The notes under the pieces were generated by a model. That model made no database searches. It was not told the origin of the DNA and saw only the letters and a program-made list of their open reading frames with translations. Positions 23,100 through 31,096 of a DNA stretch of 31,096 nucleotides are shown here, in pieces. The first letter of the stretch is position 1. Each line of letters opens with the position of its first letter. The DNA comes from DATGMP01 sp035293565 (GTDB lineage Bacteria; Pseudomonadota; Alphaproteobacteria; BOG-932; Roseiterribacteraceae): NCBI GenBank assembly GCA_035293565.1, contig DATGMP010000148.1, positions 1 to 31,096 on the forward strand, in the 5' to 3' direction. A program made the position numbers and the translations under genes.

Positions 23100-23555
23100 A
23101 TGACGACGCGCCGCCCAGCGCCCGCGAGCACGATCGCACGCCCGATCGATACCGGTCAGCCGAGCGTCGGCCTGTTCGATCCGGCGCGCGATCATGTCCG
23201 CATGCTGCTTCGCGACCTTGTCGTCGAGGTGAAGGTCGGGTTGCATCCCTGGGAGCAGCTTCGTCCCCAGCGGTTGGTGGTAAATGTCGAGGCCTGGGCC
23301 TATGTCGGCGCGACCTATACCGACGCGGACGCCGACGGCATCCTCGACTACGACCGATTGCGGGATGTAATCCGCGAGGAATGGCCCAAGCGGCCGCATG
23401 CAAAGCTTTTGGAGCCCTTGGCCGAGGAGCTGATCCAGCTCTGCTTCGCCCATCCGGCCGTTGAAGCCGCCCGCGTGCGCCTGGAAAAGCCCGACATCTT
23501 CTCAGAGGCGTTAGGTGTCGGAATCGAGCTCTACCGAAGGCGTTCGACCGCCTAG
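23100..23555 (+). CDS. folB: Dihydroneopterin aldolase family protein
   Basis: A 151-residue FolB-like protein. It should convert dihydroneopterin to 6-hydroxymethyl-dihydropterin and glycolaldehyde in folate synthesis. Key signatures: VEVKVGLHPWEQLRPQRL with Glu52 of the pterin site, DYDRLRDVI, LAEELIQLCF and LEKPDIFSEALGVGIEL with the catalytic Lys130. The first ~30 residues are an extension not needed for the fold, so a later start is possible, but no better start codon with a ribosome site is visible. It follows clpX by 22 bases; the stop overlaps the stop of the convergent apt gene. Confidence 0.88.
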   Translation: MTTRRPAPASTIARPIDTGQPSVGLFDPARDHVRMLLRDLVVEVKVGLHPWEQLRPQRLVVNVEAWAYVGATYTDADADGILDYDRLRDVIREEWPKRPHAKLLEPLAEELIQLCFAHPAVEAARVRLEKPDIFSEALGVGIELYRRRSTA

Positions 23556-24067
23556 TCGAACCGCATCAGCGCTTCGATCGGCACGTCCAGCCGCTCCCGA
23601 CCGCTCAGGAAACCCAGCTCTATGAGGAACCCGGCGGCGGCGACCTCGGCGCCGCAGAGCCTAAGCAGCGCGATCGCCGCAGCCATCGTGCCGCCGGTGG
23701 CCAGGAGGTCGTCCAGGACGATGACGCGCTGGCCGGGCTTCACCGCCTCTCTCTGGATTTCGACCCGATCGGTGCCATACTCGAGAGCGTAATCATGGCC
23801 CATGAGGTCGCCGGGGAGCTTGCCGCGCTTGCGGATCATCGCAAAGCCGATGCCCAGCGTATGGGCGAGAGGCGCGGCAGCCAGGAACCCACGTGATTCG
23901 ATCCCGACCAATAGATCGGGCTTATAGGCTGCGATACGTTCGGCGAGCTGATCGACCGCCTGGCGCCAAGCCGCGCCGTCGGCCAGAAGCGGCGAGATGT
24001 CGTAGAACAGAATTCCGGGCTTCGGAAATTCCGGAATGAGCGCAATACGCGTTTTAAGATCGATCAT
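23552..24067 (-). CDS. apt: Adenine phosphoribosyltransferase
   Basis: 171 residues, normal length. Salvages adenine with PRPP to AMP. The PRPP-binding motif is VIVLDDLLATGGT (115-127); also FPKPGILFYDISPLL, GIESRGFL with the adenine-contacting region, and KRGKLPG...ALEYG of the flexible loop. I chose the ATG at 24067; a TTG four codons upstream is in frame. An inverted repeat CCGAATC/GATTCGG (24103-24139) lies in the spacer between this gene and the divergent mlaE. Confidence 0.96.
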   Translation of the reverse strand: MIDLKTRIALIPEFPKPGILFYDISPLLADGAAWRQAVDQLAERIAAYKPDLLVGIESRGFLAAAPLAHTLGIGFAMIRKRGKLPGDLMGHDYALEYGTDRVEIQREAVKPGQRVIVLDDLLATGGTMAAAIALLRLCGAEVAAAGFLIELGFLSGRERLDVPIEALMRFD

Positions 24068-24225
24068 GAGCGGGTCCAAGCGGTTATCATGTCCGGAGAC
24101 TGCCGAATCGTGAGCTATGCATCTTCCGAGCTGATTCGGAAACCTTCTACATAATGCCAGGGTTGAACTGAAGCGCGCCTTGCCGTCACATGACCAGGCA
24201 TGCTTCTCGGCGCCGAGGTTCTTCT

Positions 24226-25386
24226 ATGTTGATGAGCAGGAAGCCGCGCGCGACGCCACCCAGATCCGATCTCGGCACAGTGATCGCCGCGCCGGAGGCG
24301 GGAAAGTTGCGGGTTTTGTTCCGCGGTCGTTGGGATGTCAACACCGTGATGGCGCATGAGCGGGATCTCAGCGAGATTCGTCCCGAGCCCGGCCGACCGA
24401 CCGAGATCGACGTGTCCGGCGTCACCTTGCTCGATACCGTCGGCGCCATTGCCGTCGCCAGGGTTCGCGAGCGCCTCGCCGAAGCGGGGCCGGCGGTGGT
24501 CGTCGGGGCCCATGACGCACAGGCCGCGCTGCTCGACCAGGTGAGCAGCGCCGATAGTCACTTGCTGCCCGAACCGTCGCGGCCGACGATCGTCGATCGG
24601 ATCGCCGGGCTTGGCGATTGGGCCGTGCATCTCGGGCACGATGCGCGCGACCTCATCGGCTTCTACGGCGAATTGCTCGTCGTTTTCTGGCGCGTCATTC
24701 GCGAACCTCGGCGCCTACGGCTGACGTCCATGGTCAACCAGATGCAGCGGATCGGCATCGACGCGATGCCCATCGTAGGTTTGCTTGCCTTCCTGATCGG
24801 AATCGTGCTGGCCGATCTGAGCGCCGATCAGCTCAAGCGCTTCGGCGCCGGCGTCCTGGTCGTCAACCTTCTCGGCATTTCGATCCTGAGAGAGCTCGGC
24901 GTGTTCCTGACCGCAGTCATGGTCGCCGGCCGCTCTGGATCGGCCTTCGCGGCCGAGATTGGGACCATGAAGATCAACCAGGAGATCGACGCCATGCGCA
25001 CGATCGGGCTGGACCCAATGGAAGTGCTGGTGGTGCCCCGGGTCGCCGCGCTGATCCTGATCTTGGTTCCACTGGCATTCTTCGCCAGCATCGTGATGCT
25101 TGTCGGCGGCGCAATTACCGCCGATTTCACGCTCGGGATCACGCTGCGCCAATTCCTCGAGAATTTTCGCTCAGCGGTCGAGACCCGTCATCTTTGGGCC
25201 GGACTCGTCAAGGCGCCTTTCTTCGCCTTCGTGATCGCCATGGTCGGCTGTTATCACGGGCTGGAGGTATCCGGCAGCGCCGAGAGCGTCGGCCAACACA
25301 CGACTCAGTCCGTGGTCTGGTCGATCTTCCTCGTCATCCTGCTCGACGCCTTGTTTGCCGTGCTGTTCCTCAGAATCGGGTTTTGA
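24226..25386 (+). CDS. mlaE: MlaE-type ABC permease with N-terminal STAS domain
   Basis: A 386-residue inner-membrane permease of an MCE lipid transporter. Residues ~20-115 form a STAS-like domain (VLFRGRWDVNTVM, IDVSGVTLLDTVGAIAVARV), the function given in E. coli by the separate MlaB. The permease domain follows, with the family signature GRSGSAFAAEIGTMKINQEIDAM (split here as 235-243 and 244-257) and about five membrane helices up to LLDALFAVLFLRIGF. I chose ATG 24226 because GAGG (24215-24218) precedes it; ATG 24190 is in frame. It is the first gene of a four-gene operon and its stop overlaps the mlaF start by one base (TGATG). Confidence 0.94.
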   Translation: MLMSRKPRATPPRSDLGTVIAAPEAGKLRVLFRGRWDVNTVMAHERDLSEIRPEPGRPTEIDVSGVTLLDTVGAIAVARVRERLAEAGPAVVVGAHDAQAALLDQVSSADSHLLPEPSRPTIVDRIAGLGDWAVHLGHDARDLIGFYGELLVVFWRVIREPRRLRLTSMVNQMQRIGIDAMPIVGLLAFLIGIVLADLSADQLKRFGAGVLVVNLLGISILRELGVFLTAVMVAGRSGSAFAAEIGTMKINQEIDAMRTIGLDPMEVLVVPRVAALILILVPLAFFASIVMLVGGAITADFTLGITLRQFLENFRSAVETRHLWAGLVKAPFFAFVIAMVGCYHGLEVSGSAESVGQHTTQSVVWSIFLVILLDALFAVLFLRIGF

Positions 25387-26174
25387 TGCAGCCCGACGCC
25401 ACAACCAAAAAGACGGTCATCAGTGTGCGCGGCCTTACCACGCGGTTCGGCCAGCAGACGATCCATGAAAATCTCGATCTCGACGTCTATCGCGGCGAGG
25501 TATTGGGCGTCGTGGGCGGGTCTGGCGCCGGCAAATCGGTGCTGCTGCGGGAAATCGTCGGGCTTACCACGCCATCGGCCGGCCGGATCGACGTGCTGGG
25601 GACGGACGTGACGACCTGCGGTGCTGAAGCTCAGCAGATCCTGCGCCGGCATTGGGGCGTGCTCTTCCAGGACGGCGCGCTCTTCAGCTCTTTGACCGTT
25701 GCCCAGAACATTCAGGTCCCCGTCCGCGAGCTGACCGACTTTCCGCAATCGGTCATGGACGAGATCGCACGAGTAAAGCTTTCCATGGTGGGATTGCCGC
25801 CCGATAGCGGGGCCAAGTTTCCGGCACAGCTTTCGGGCGGCATGAAGAAGCGCGCCGGCCTCGCTCGGGCATTGGCGCTCGATCCCGAGCTGCTGTTCCT
25901 CGACGAGCCCACCGCCGGCCTCGATCCAATCAGCGCGTCGCAATTCGACGCGCTGATCAAGTCGCTGAAATCCAGCCTCGACTTGACGGTGTTCATGGTA
26001 ACCCACGATCTCGATAGCTTGGCTGCGATCTGCGACCGGATTGCCGTTCTGGTCGACCGGCATACGGTGGTCGGCACCATGGCGGAGCTCATGGAGGTCG
26101 ACCACCCCTGGATCCAATCCTATTTCCGGGGGCCGCGCGGGCGGGCCGCGCTCGAGAAAATGGAGCTCAATTAG
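25386..26174 (+). CDS. mlaF: MlaF-type ABC transporter ATP-binding protein
   Basis: 262 residues. The ATPase that drives lipid transport by the MlaE dimer across the envelope. Walker A GGSGAGKS (44-51), Q-loop Gln95 (VLFQDGALFSSLTV, typical of the MlaF group), ABC signature LSGGMKKR (149-156), Walker B LLFLDEPTAGLDP (169-181) and switch His207 (MVTHD). The C-terminal extension (about 230-262) resembles the tail with which MlaF contacts its STAS partner. Its start overlaps the mlaE stop and mlaD starts directly after its stop. Confidence 0.96.
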   Translation: MQPDATTKKTVISVRGLTTRFGQQTIHENLDLDVYRGEVLGVVGGSGAGKSVLLREIVGLTTPSAGRIDVLGTDVTTCGAEAQQILRRHWGVLFQDGALFSSLTVAQNIQVPVRELTDFPQSVMDEIARVKLSMVGLPPDSGAKFPAQLSGGMKKRAGLARALALDPELLFLDEPTAGLDPISASQFDALIKSLKSSLDLTVFMVTHDLDSLAAICDRIAVLVDRHTVVGTMAELMEVDHPWIQSYFRGPRGRAALEKMELN

Positions 26175-27125
26175 ATGGAGACCCGCGCCAACTACGTGCT
26201 CGTCGGCAGCATCGTCTTGGTCGTGCTTGCCGCGCTGGTCATCTTTGTCCTTTGGTTGGCACGGACGGAGTTCAGCCGGAACATTGATGTCTACTACACC
26301 TATTTCAACGGCTCGGTAGCCGGATTGCAGGGCGGCAGCGCGGTGCGTTATCGGGGCGTGCCAGTCGGAAGCGTCGGCGCGGTCGAGATCGATCCGACGA
26401 ACATCGAACGGATCCGCGTGACGCTGAACCTGAACCCGGGCACGCCGATCAAGGTCGACTCGGTGGCGTCGCTGGAGATCGCCGGCATTACCGGCGGCTC
26501 CTATGTCGAGATCACCGGCGGGACGCAATCGAGTCCGGCGCTCACGGCGCCCGACGATCAAATTCCGGTCATTGCCTCGCGGAATTCGACGCTCATGTCG
26601 CTCGAGGAGGACGCGCCCAAGCTGATCGGCAAGCTAATAGACCTGGCTGACCGCGCGAATAACGCTCTCTCTCCTGAGAATGTGAAAGCGATCTCGGAAA
26701 CGATCGACAATTTGAGGGTCCTGTCGGCGAACTTGAGGGCGGTCACGCCGGAAGTGCAGGACGCGGTGACGAACATGAATAAGGTGCTTGGCGACCTACA
26801 CACGGATCTGCCCCGGCTCTCCCAGACCTTCGAGGCGGACGGCAAGGCCGTGCGGGCGACGGTGGAGGAGCTGCACAAGACCACGAACGAGGTCGAGACA
26901 ATGCTGGCTGAAAATCGCGGACCGCTACGCGAGTTCACCGGCACCGGCCTCTATCAGCTGACCGCGCTCGCGACCCAGCTTCGCGGCCTCACTGACACGT
27001 TGCAGCATGTCGCCGATCGGCTTGACCAGGATCCGCAGCGCTATTTCTTCGGTGGCGGGACGCATATCGGCGTCGATCCCAATCGTGGCTATGGACCCAA
27101 GGCCTCAGCCGGGGCCGCGCAATGA
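26175..27125 (+). CDS. mlaD: MlaD-type MCE-domain lipid-binding protein
   Basis: 316 residues. One N-terminal membrane helix (about 8-29) anchors it in the inner membrane; the periplasmic MCE domain spans about 37-116 (YYTYFNGSVAGLQGGSAVRY, GVPVGSVGAVEI, ITGGSYVEITGG). The rest is a long helical region (about 140-280) with heptad-like hydrophobic residues and a Gly/Pro-rich tail. MlaD proteins form a hexameric ring that carries phospholipids between membranes. It is longer than E. coli MlaD (about 180 residues), as is common for alphaproteobacterial members. The ATG begins immediately after the mlaF stop; its own stop overlaps the next start (ATGA). Confidence 0.95.
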   Translation: METRANYVLVGSIVLVVLAALVIFVLWLARTEFSRNIDVYYTYFNGSVAGLQGGSAVRYRGVPVGSVGAVEIDPTNIERIRVTLNLNPGTPIKVDSVASLEIAGITGGSYVEITGGTQSSPALTAPDDQIPVIASRNSTLMSLEEDAPKLIGKLIDLADRANNALSPENVKAISETIDNLRVLSANLRAVTPEVQDAVTNMNKVLGDLHTDLPRLSQTFEADGKAVRATVEELHKTTNEVETMLAENRGPLREFTGTGLYQLTALATQLRGLTDTLQHVADRLDQDPQRYFFGGGTHIGVDPNRGYGPKASAGAAQ

Positions 27126-27727
27126 TCAGACGTCTCCTCCTGTTCCTCCCGTTATTCGCGGCCGGCTGCGGCGGCTTGCTGGCCCCCTCCGGGCCGTCCC
27201 CCGCCCTTTACAGGCTCGACGCGCCGCGCGCGGTGTCGGCCGCCGGGCCGGCCGCTCCTTGGCAGCTGCTGATCGACAAACCCACGGCGACGCTGGCGCT
27301 CGATACGACGCGGATCGCGATCGTACCTGCGCCGAACCGCATGGATTATTATGCGGACGTCGCCTGGGCGGACAAAGCGCCGGCCATGCTGCAAGAACTC
27401 ATTCTGCAGGCCTTCGACCGTTCGGGTCGAATCCAGGCGGTGCAGCGGCAAGGCGGCGGTCTCAAGGCAGACTATATCCTGGCCGTCGATCTTCAGGATT
27501 TTGAAGTCGATGCCGCATCCAGCCCGGCCAACGTGCATGTGCGGCTCACCGGCCGGCTCGTCCGAACGCGGGATCGCGCGATCGTGGCAAGCCGGATGTT
27601 CGACACGACCGCGCCGATCGGCAGTGGCGGCTTCGACGGCGTGATAGCAAGCTTCAACCAGGCCGTGAGCGAGCTTCTGCCCGAACTTGTCGGTTGGACA
27701 TTGGCCGAAGGCGGCCGCAACCCCTAA
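27122..27727 (+). CDS. ABC-transport auxiliary lipoprotein (PqiC-like)
   Basis: 201 residues. A lipoprotein signal (MIRRLLLFLPLFAAGC) with lipidated Cys16, then a mature domain of the family that accompanies MCE transporters (PqiC/YmbA-like): PALYRLDAP, TTRIAIVPAPNRMDYYADVAWADKAPAMLQELILQAFD and YILAVDLQDFEVD. It is thought to be an outer-membrane partner for the MCE component. The four-base overlap with mlaD shows it belongs to the same operon. No mlaC or mlaA is present in the window. Confidence 0.9.
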   Translation: MIRRLLLFLPLFAAGCGGLLAPSGPSPALYRLDAPRAVSAAGPAAPWQLLIDKPTATLALDTTRIAIVPAPNRMDYYADVAWADKAPAMLQELILQAFDRSGRIQAVQRQGGGLKADYILAVDLQDFEVDAASSPANVHVRLTGRLVRTRDRAIVASRMFDTTAPIGSGGFDGVIASFNQAVSELLPELVGWTLAEGGRNP

Positions 27728-27786
27728 AACCGCTCGGATATTTTACTCCGCCTTAAGCAAACCGGGTCTTCAGTGAGCTTGGCGTC

Positions 27787-29004
27787 ATGACGGGCGCCGC
27801 GAGCGAGCGTTGTATGCCGGCTCAGAGCATGGACATTTCGAGGCGCCTGGAGGAGCGGGTCGGTTTTCCAAAGCTGCAGCCCGAAGACGTGTCGCGCCTC
27901 CTCCGCGACCCCTCGGAGAGCAACCGCGCGCGTATCGCCCGCAAGGTCGGGGTCGGCTTCGCCTCCGATACGCTGACGACTAGCGAGCGCGCTCTGGCCG
28001 AGGACATCATCCGCCTGCTCGCTCGTGACACAGTGGTCCGCGTCCGAGTCGCACTCGCCGATGCCGTCAAATCGACGCCCGCCCTGCCCCACGATGTCGC
28101 GCTTCGCCTGGCCCATGACGTGGAGGAGGTCGCGCTCCCCATCCTGCAATACTCGCTGAGCCTTACGGACGACGATCTGATCGACATCGTCCGCGGCGGC
28201 GATCCGGCGCGTCAATCGGCAGTGGCCGGGCGCCCGACCGTATCCGGCGCGGTATCGGACACCCTCATCGATCACGGCGACGAATTCGCGCTGCTTCAGC
28301 TCATGAACAACAAGCGCGCCGAGATTGCCCAGGACGGATTCAGCCGAGCGCTCAATCGCTTTGGCAATCGCCGGCTCGTCCCCGACGCAATGGCGCGCCG
28401 CCAGCAGCTGCCGGCCGAGATTGTGGTCAGGCTGATCAATCTCGTGTCGGAAGGGCTCCAGACCCAGCTTGTCGCGCGCTATCACCTGACGCCGACCGTC
28501 GCCAAGGACGTGGCGGTCAAGACCAAGGAGCGGGCAGCCAAGGCGCTCTACTCCTCGGCCGCCAATTCGACTGATCCGTTCCTGCGCGCCCGGGAAATGC
28601 TGGCGTCGCGCCGCCTGACGCCGCAAGTGATCCTGCGAGCGCTCTGTCTGGGCGACCTCCCCTTTTTCGAAGCCTGCCTCGCAGTAATGGCCGACATCCC
28701 GCTGACCAATGCGCGTATCCTGGTCCGTGACAGCGGCGTGCTCGGACTCAAATCCTTGCTTCACAAGGCAAACATCCCGATCAAGCTGCTGGCGATGTTC
28801 CGAGTGGCTCTGGCCATCGCCCGGGAACTCGACGCCGATCTCGAGCCCGAGGAGTTCTTCGACCGTCGGCGGGACATCGCGCTCAAGGCTCTCGCCTCAC
28901 ATGAGGACACCGCCGACGAGGATGTCGACATGCTTCTGTCCCGGATGGACAGCTACGCCGTGGTTCCCGACAGCTTGCCGGAAATCGTCCATTACGGCGG
29001 CTGA
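27787..29004 (+). CDS. DUF2336 domain protein
   Basis: 405 residues, cytoplasmic, no signal peptide. The whole chain is helical with repeat-like units, such as SNRARIARKVGVGF, LAEDIIRLLARDTVVRVRVA, LAHDVEEVALPILQYSL and a later KERAAKALYSSAANS, matching the HEAT-like DUF2336 family known mainly from alphaproteobacteria. No biochemical function is established that I know of. Starts at 27787, 27814 and 27829 are possible; none has a strong ribosome site, and the conserved part seems to begin at MDISRRLEERV (27829). Its end overlaps the convergent histidine kinase gene by 13 bases. Confidence 0.82.
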   Translation: MTGAASERCMPAQSMDISRRLEERVGFPKLQPEDVSRLLRDPSESNRARIARKVGVGFASDTLTTSERALAEDIIRLLARDTVVRVRVALADAVKSTPALPHDVALRLAHDVEEVALPILQYSLSLTDDDLIDIVRGGDPARQSAVAGRPTVSGAVSDTLIDHGDEFALLQLMNNKRAEIAQDGFSRALNRFGNRRLVPDAMARRQQLPAEIVVRLINLVSEGLQTQLVARYHLTPTVAKDVAVKTKERAAKALYSSAANSTDPFLRAREMLASRRLTPQVILRALCLGDLPFFEACLAVMADIPLTNARILVRDSGVLGLKSLLHKANIPIKLLAMFRVALAIARELDADLEPEEFFDRRRDIALKALASHEDTADEDVDMLLSRMDSYAVVPDSLPEIVHYGG

Positions 29005-30923
29005 GCAGCCGCGACCGCCGCTCCTTCCGTCGCACGCGGCAAATAGATGTGGACCTCGGTCCCTTGCTCCGGCGTGCTGTCGATCGCCACCCCTCCTCCC
29101 TGTTGCTGAGCCAACCCCAGGACCTGACTGAGCCCCAATCCCGAGCCCTTGCCGACCGGCTTGGTCGTGAAGAACGGCTCGAAAACCCGCGCGAGCACTT
29201 CCGGCCGAATGCCGCTGCCGTCATCCGATACTGTCAGCTCGATATATTCCCCCGGCTCCGGCTCTTCCGGCCTTTCCGGCTTCTGCCGCACGACGTTGCG
29301 GGTGTGGATCGCAATCCGGCCACCCTCGGGCATCGCGTCGCGCGCGTTGATCACGAGGTTGAGGATCATGAGCTCGAGTTGGGTCGTATCCGCCTGGATT
29401 GGCCATAGATCTTCGGCCAGATCGGTCTCGAGCACGATGGTGCCGCCCAACACGCTCCGCAGCATCTCGCTCAGGCCGGATACGAGCGCATTCGTGTCGA
29501 CCGAGCCCGGGCGAAGCTGCTGTCGCCGCGAGAAGGCCAGGAGCTGCCCCGTGAGCTTGGCGCCGCGTTCGGCGGCCTGAAGGGCGTGATCGATCATACG
29601 AATCGCCGGAGGATCGAATATGCGTCGACGCAGCAAGTCCAAATTGCCGATCACCGCCTGGAGTAGATTATTGAAATCATGCGCCACACCACCGGTCAGC
29701 TGCCCGATCGCTTCCATGCGTTGCGCCCTGGCCAGCTGTTCTTCGGCCCGCCGCCGTTCCTCTATCTCCTCCGAAAGGCGCCGGTTGGCCTCCCGGAGGT
29801 CGCGGGTCCGCTCGACGACTTTGTGCTCCAGGGTGGTGGTGAGCGCGTGCAACGAGTCTCCGGAACGTTTGAGCGCATCTGCGACCAGATCGATTTCGAC
29901 CAGGCCCGAATCGAGGGCGGCGATCGGCTCGCCTCGCCCCAGCGCGGCAGCTCTGGTAGCGAGTCCTTGGATCGGACGGCCGATGCTCCGCGCGACAGAT
30001 CGTGACGCTAGGGCGCCGCCGCCGAATGCCAGGATGCCGATTGCGAGCGCCAGATAGACCGAGCGGCGCGCGGGGGCCGCGACCTCGTTGGCGGGTACCG
30101 CGACTCCCAGAGTCCACCCGCTGCTCTTGGAATGTACATAGGCGAACAGCACTTTCTCGCCTTCGAGGGAGATACCCGGCAGGACCCCTTCGGGGTGGGT
30201 CTCAAAAGTCTGGACATATTGCGGGGGCAAAGAGACGCCCACCGACCGCTCCGGTGCTTGAGATCGGGCGACAATCACCCCTTTCTGATCGATGACCGCC
30301 GCGGACCAGCCCGGACGGAACTTCTGATCCGAAAATATCCGTGCGAAGGTCGTCGCAGGCATCGCGAACGCCAGATCGTAGGCCATTGCGCCATCGCGCA
30401 TCACCGGAAAATCGACGGCCACGATCGCTGCGCCGGCGGGAGCGGACACGATCAGATTCGAAATGTAGGGTGGCGCCATCGTCTTGATCCTTTGCGGATC
30501 GACGACGGGCACACGCGGCAAGACGGCGCCTCTCGGCAAGCGGGTGTTGACCAGTTGACGGCCGGACGGGTCCCTCAGCGAGATCCAGCTTCCGTCATCC
30601 TCGTTCGCCTCGCGCGCCTCCCGGTCGAAGGCGTCGAAATCGTTCTGTTTGAGTGCCGGAGAGGCTGCGAGCGTGCGAAGCTGCGCGCCGACCTGGCCGA
30701 ACTGCCGGTCCATGACCAGGGACAGCGCCCTAGCGGTTGATTGCAGTTCCAGCTCCGCCGCCCCTTTTTCGCGCTCATAGACGTAGTCGAGCAACAAGGC
30801 GGTGGCCGCCAAAGGCGGCAGGGTCAGAACGGCAGCGAGTATGATGATGCGGCGGCGCACCGTGTGCGCGCCATATTTGCTCATCTTCTCGTCGGCAGGC
30901 CGGTCAGGGTGCGGCTGCTGCAT
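28992..30923 (-). CDS. Membrane sensor histidine kinase (hybrid receiver absent)
   Basis: 643 residues. Membrane helix 1 (about 25-45), a periplasmic Cache-like sensor domain (about 50-285), membrane helix 2 (287-305), HAMP (about 306-360), a coiled coil (365-400) and a catalytic core: phospho-acceptor His415 in GGVAHDFNNLLQAVIGNLDLL (split at 411-420 and 421-431), N box NLVINARDAM (522-531), G1 DDGSGI (567-572), F box FEPFFTT and G2 GKGSGLGLS (591-599). It belongs to the HisKA group with a DFNN motif. No receiver domain is fused and no response regulator is in the window, so its partner is unknown. ATG 30923 is used; ATG 30884 (MSKYGAH) is an alternative. Confidence 0.93.
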   Translation of the reverse strand: MQQPHPDRPADEKMSKYGAHTVRRRIIILAAVLTLPPLAATALLLDYVYEREKGAAELELQSTARALSLVMDRQFGQVGAQLRTLAASPALKQNDFDAFDREAREANEDDGSWISLRDPSGRQLVNTRLPRGAVLPRVPVVDPQRIKTMAPPYISNLIVSAPAGAAIVAVDFPVMRDGAMAYDLAFAMPATTFARIFSDQKFRPGWSAAVIDQKGVIVARSQAPERSVGVSLPPQYVQTFETHPEGVLPGISLEGEKVLFAYVHSKSSGWTLGVAVPANEVAAPARRSVYLALAIGILAFGGGALASRSVARSIGRPIQGLATRAAALGRGEPIAALDSGLVEIDLVADALKRSGDSLHALTTTLEHKVVERTRDLREANRRLSEEIEERRRAEEQLARAQRMEAIGQLTGGVAHDFNNLLQAVIGNLDLLRRRIFDPPAIRMIDHALQAAERGAKLTGQLLAFSRRQQLRPGSVDTNALVSGLSEMLRSVLGGTIVLETDLAEDLWPIQADTTQLELMILNLVINARDAMPEGGRIAIHTRNVVRQKPERPEEPEPGEYIELTVSDDGSGIRPEVLARVFEPFFTTKPVGKGSGLGLSQVLGLAQQQGGGVAIDSTPEQGTEVHIYLPRATEGAAVAAAQPP

Positions 30924-31047
30924 GGACGTAACCCCACTGCCTCCCCGAAAGGGAGCCTAGACCATCATGTCCGTGTGAGGCGCTAGCCAGTTGAGGTGGC
31001 CCGCCCCGAAGTGTCGACTAAGGCGTGTAGCAACGCTGCGGGGGTTT

Positions 31048-31096
31048 CTCCGATGGTCGGAGCCTATCCCCAGGCACTGAGCGAGGCGGACCATGA
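31048..31096 (+). other. Inverted repeat and possible gene start at the window end
   Basis: CTCCGA (31048-31053) and TCGGAG (31057-31062) are exact inverted repeats around TGG. An ATG at 31053 with GGGGG at 31040-31044 stays open for its 14 codons to the window edge, and a second ATG at 31093 has GAGG at 31083-31086. One of them may start a gene divergent from the histidine kinase; the sequence is too short to choose or to name a product. The rest of 30924-31096 shows only a CTCCC/GGGAG stem-loop. Confidence 0.25.

Noticed and set aside
24103..24139. Inverted repeat CCGAATC/GATTCGG between apt and mlaE as a terminator or attenuator
   Set aside because: The 23-base loop and absence of a T-run make a terminator unlikely; it may be a regulator site but nothing supports this.

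Overview
The window is a 31 kb piece of a GC-rich chromosome. It most likely comes from an alphaproteobacterium of the Rhodospirillales/Hyphomicrobiales type. I infer this from the aroK-aroB-hlyC block facing a xerD...accA block, the linked bolA / J-domain protein / cobS / cobT genes, a DUF2336 gene, a STAS-fused mlaE, and frequent GTG/TTG starts and 1-4 bp start/stop overlaps. No rRNA, intact tRNA or CRISPR array was seen.

Layout. (1) 1-2450 is an accessory zone, more AT-rich in its spacers: the tail of an IS630-type transposase, a degenerate tRNA-3'-end-like segment, a PEP-CTERM surface protein gene behind a near-perfect sigma-54 promoter, a strong terminator, an unrecognised secreted protein, a second consensus sigma-54 promoter in front of a 67-residue soluble protein, and a small lipoprotein. 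(2) 2484-5421 is a catabolic-looking module: a TetR regulator and an SDR dehydrogenase diverge from a Rieske oxygenase alpha subunit, with a perfect 6-5-6 inverted repeat between them. (3) 5422-6709 holds a palindromic repeat cluster, a small secreted Gln/Lys-rich protein and a ferritin-like protein. (4) 6712-9316 (minus strand) is aroK-aroB-CBS/CorC protein, joined by 4-bp overlaps. (5) 9352-15228 (plus) is a 45-residue membrane peptide, a large exported helical protein, xerD, malate synthase, accA and a DUF2889 gene. (6) 15225-19118 is bolA divergent from a J-domain protein, cobS and cobT. (7) 19154-24067 is housekeeping: an atypical histidyl-tRNA synthetase, deoC, hisI, a clpX without clpP or lon, folB and apt. 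(8) 24226-27727 is an Mla/MCE lipid-transport operon (STAS-MlaE, MlaF, MlaD, PqiC-like lipoprotein). (9) 27787-30923 is a DUF2336 gene convergent with a membrane histidine kinase; the window ends in what may be the start of another gene.

How the parts work together. The sigma-54 sites suggest that the PEP-CTERM protein and the 67-residue protein are co-regulated by an RpoN-dependent activator, as known for PrsK/PrsR-controlled PEP-CTERM genes elsewhere; neither the activator nor an exosortase is in this window. The CobS/CobT pair resembles the AAA+ and VWA subunits of aerobic cobaltochelatase, but no other cobalamin gene is nearby, while a zinc-finger J-domain co-chaperone and BolA are. The most interesting leads are the paired sigma-54 promoters, the J-protein/BolA/CobST unit, the CorC-like protein that has lost its DUF21 core, the peptide translationally coupled to the 523-residue exported protein, and the non-alphaproteobacterial type of HisRS.
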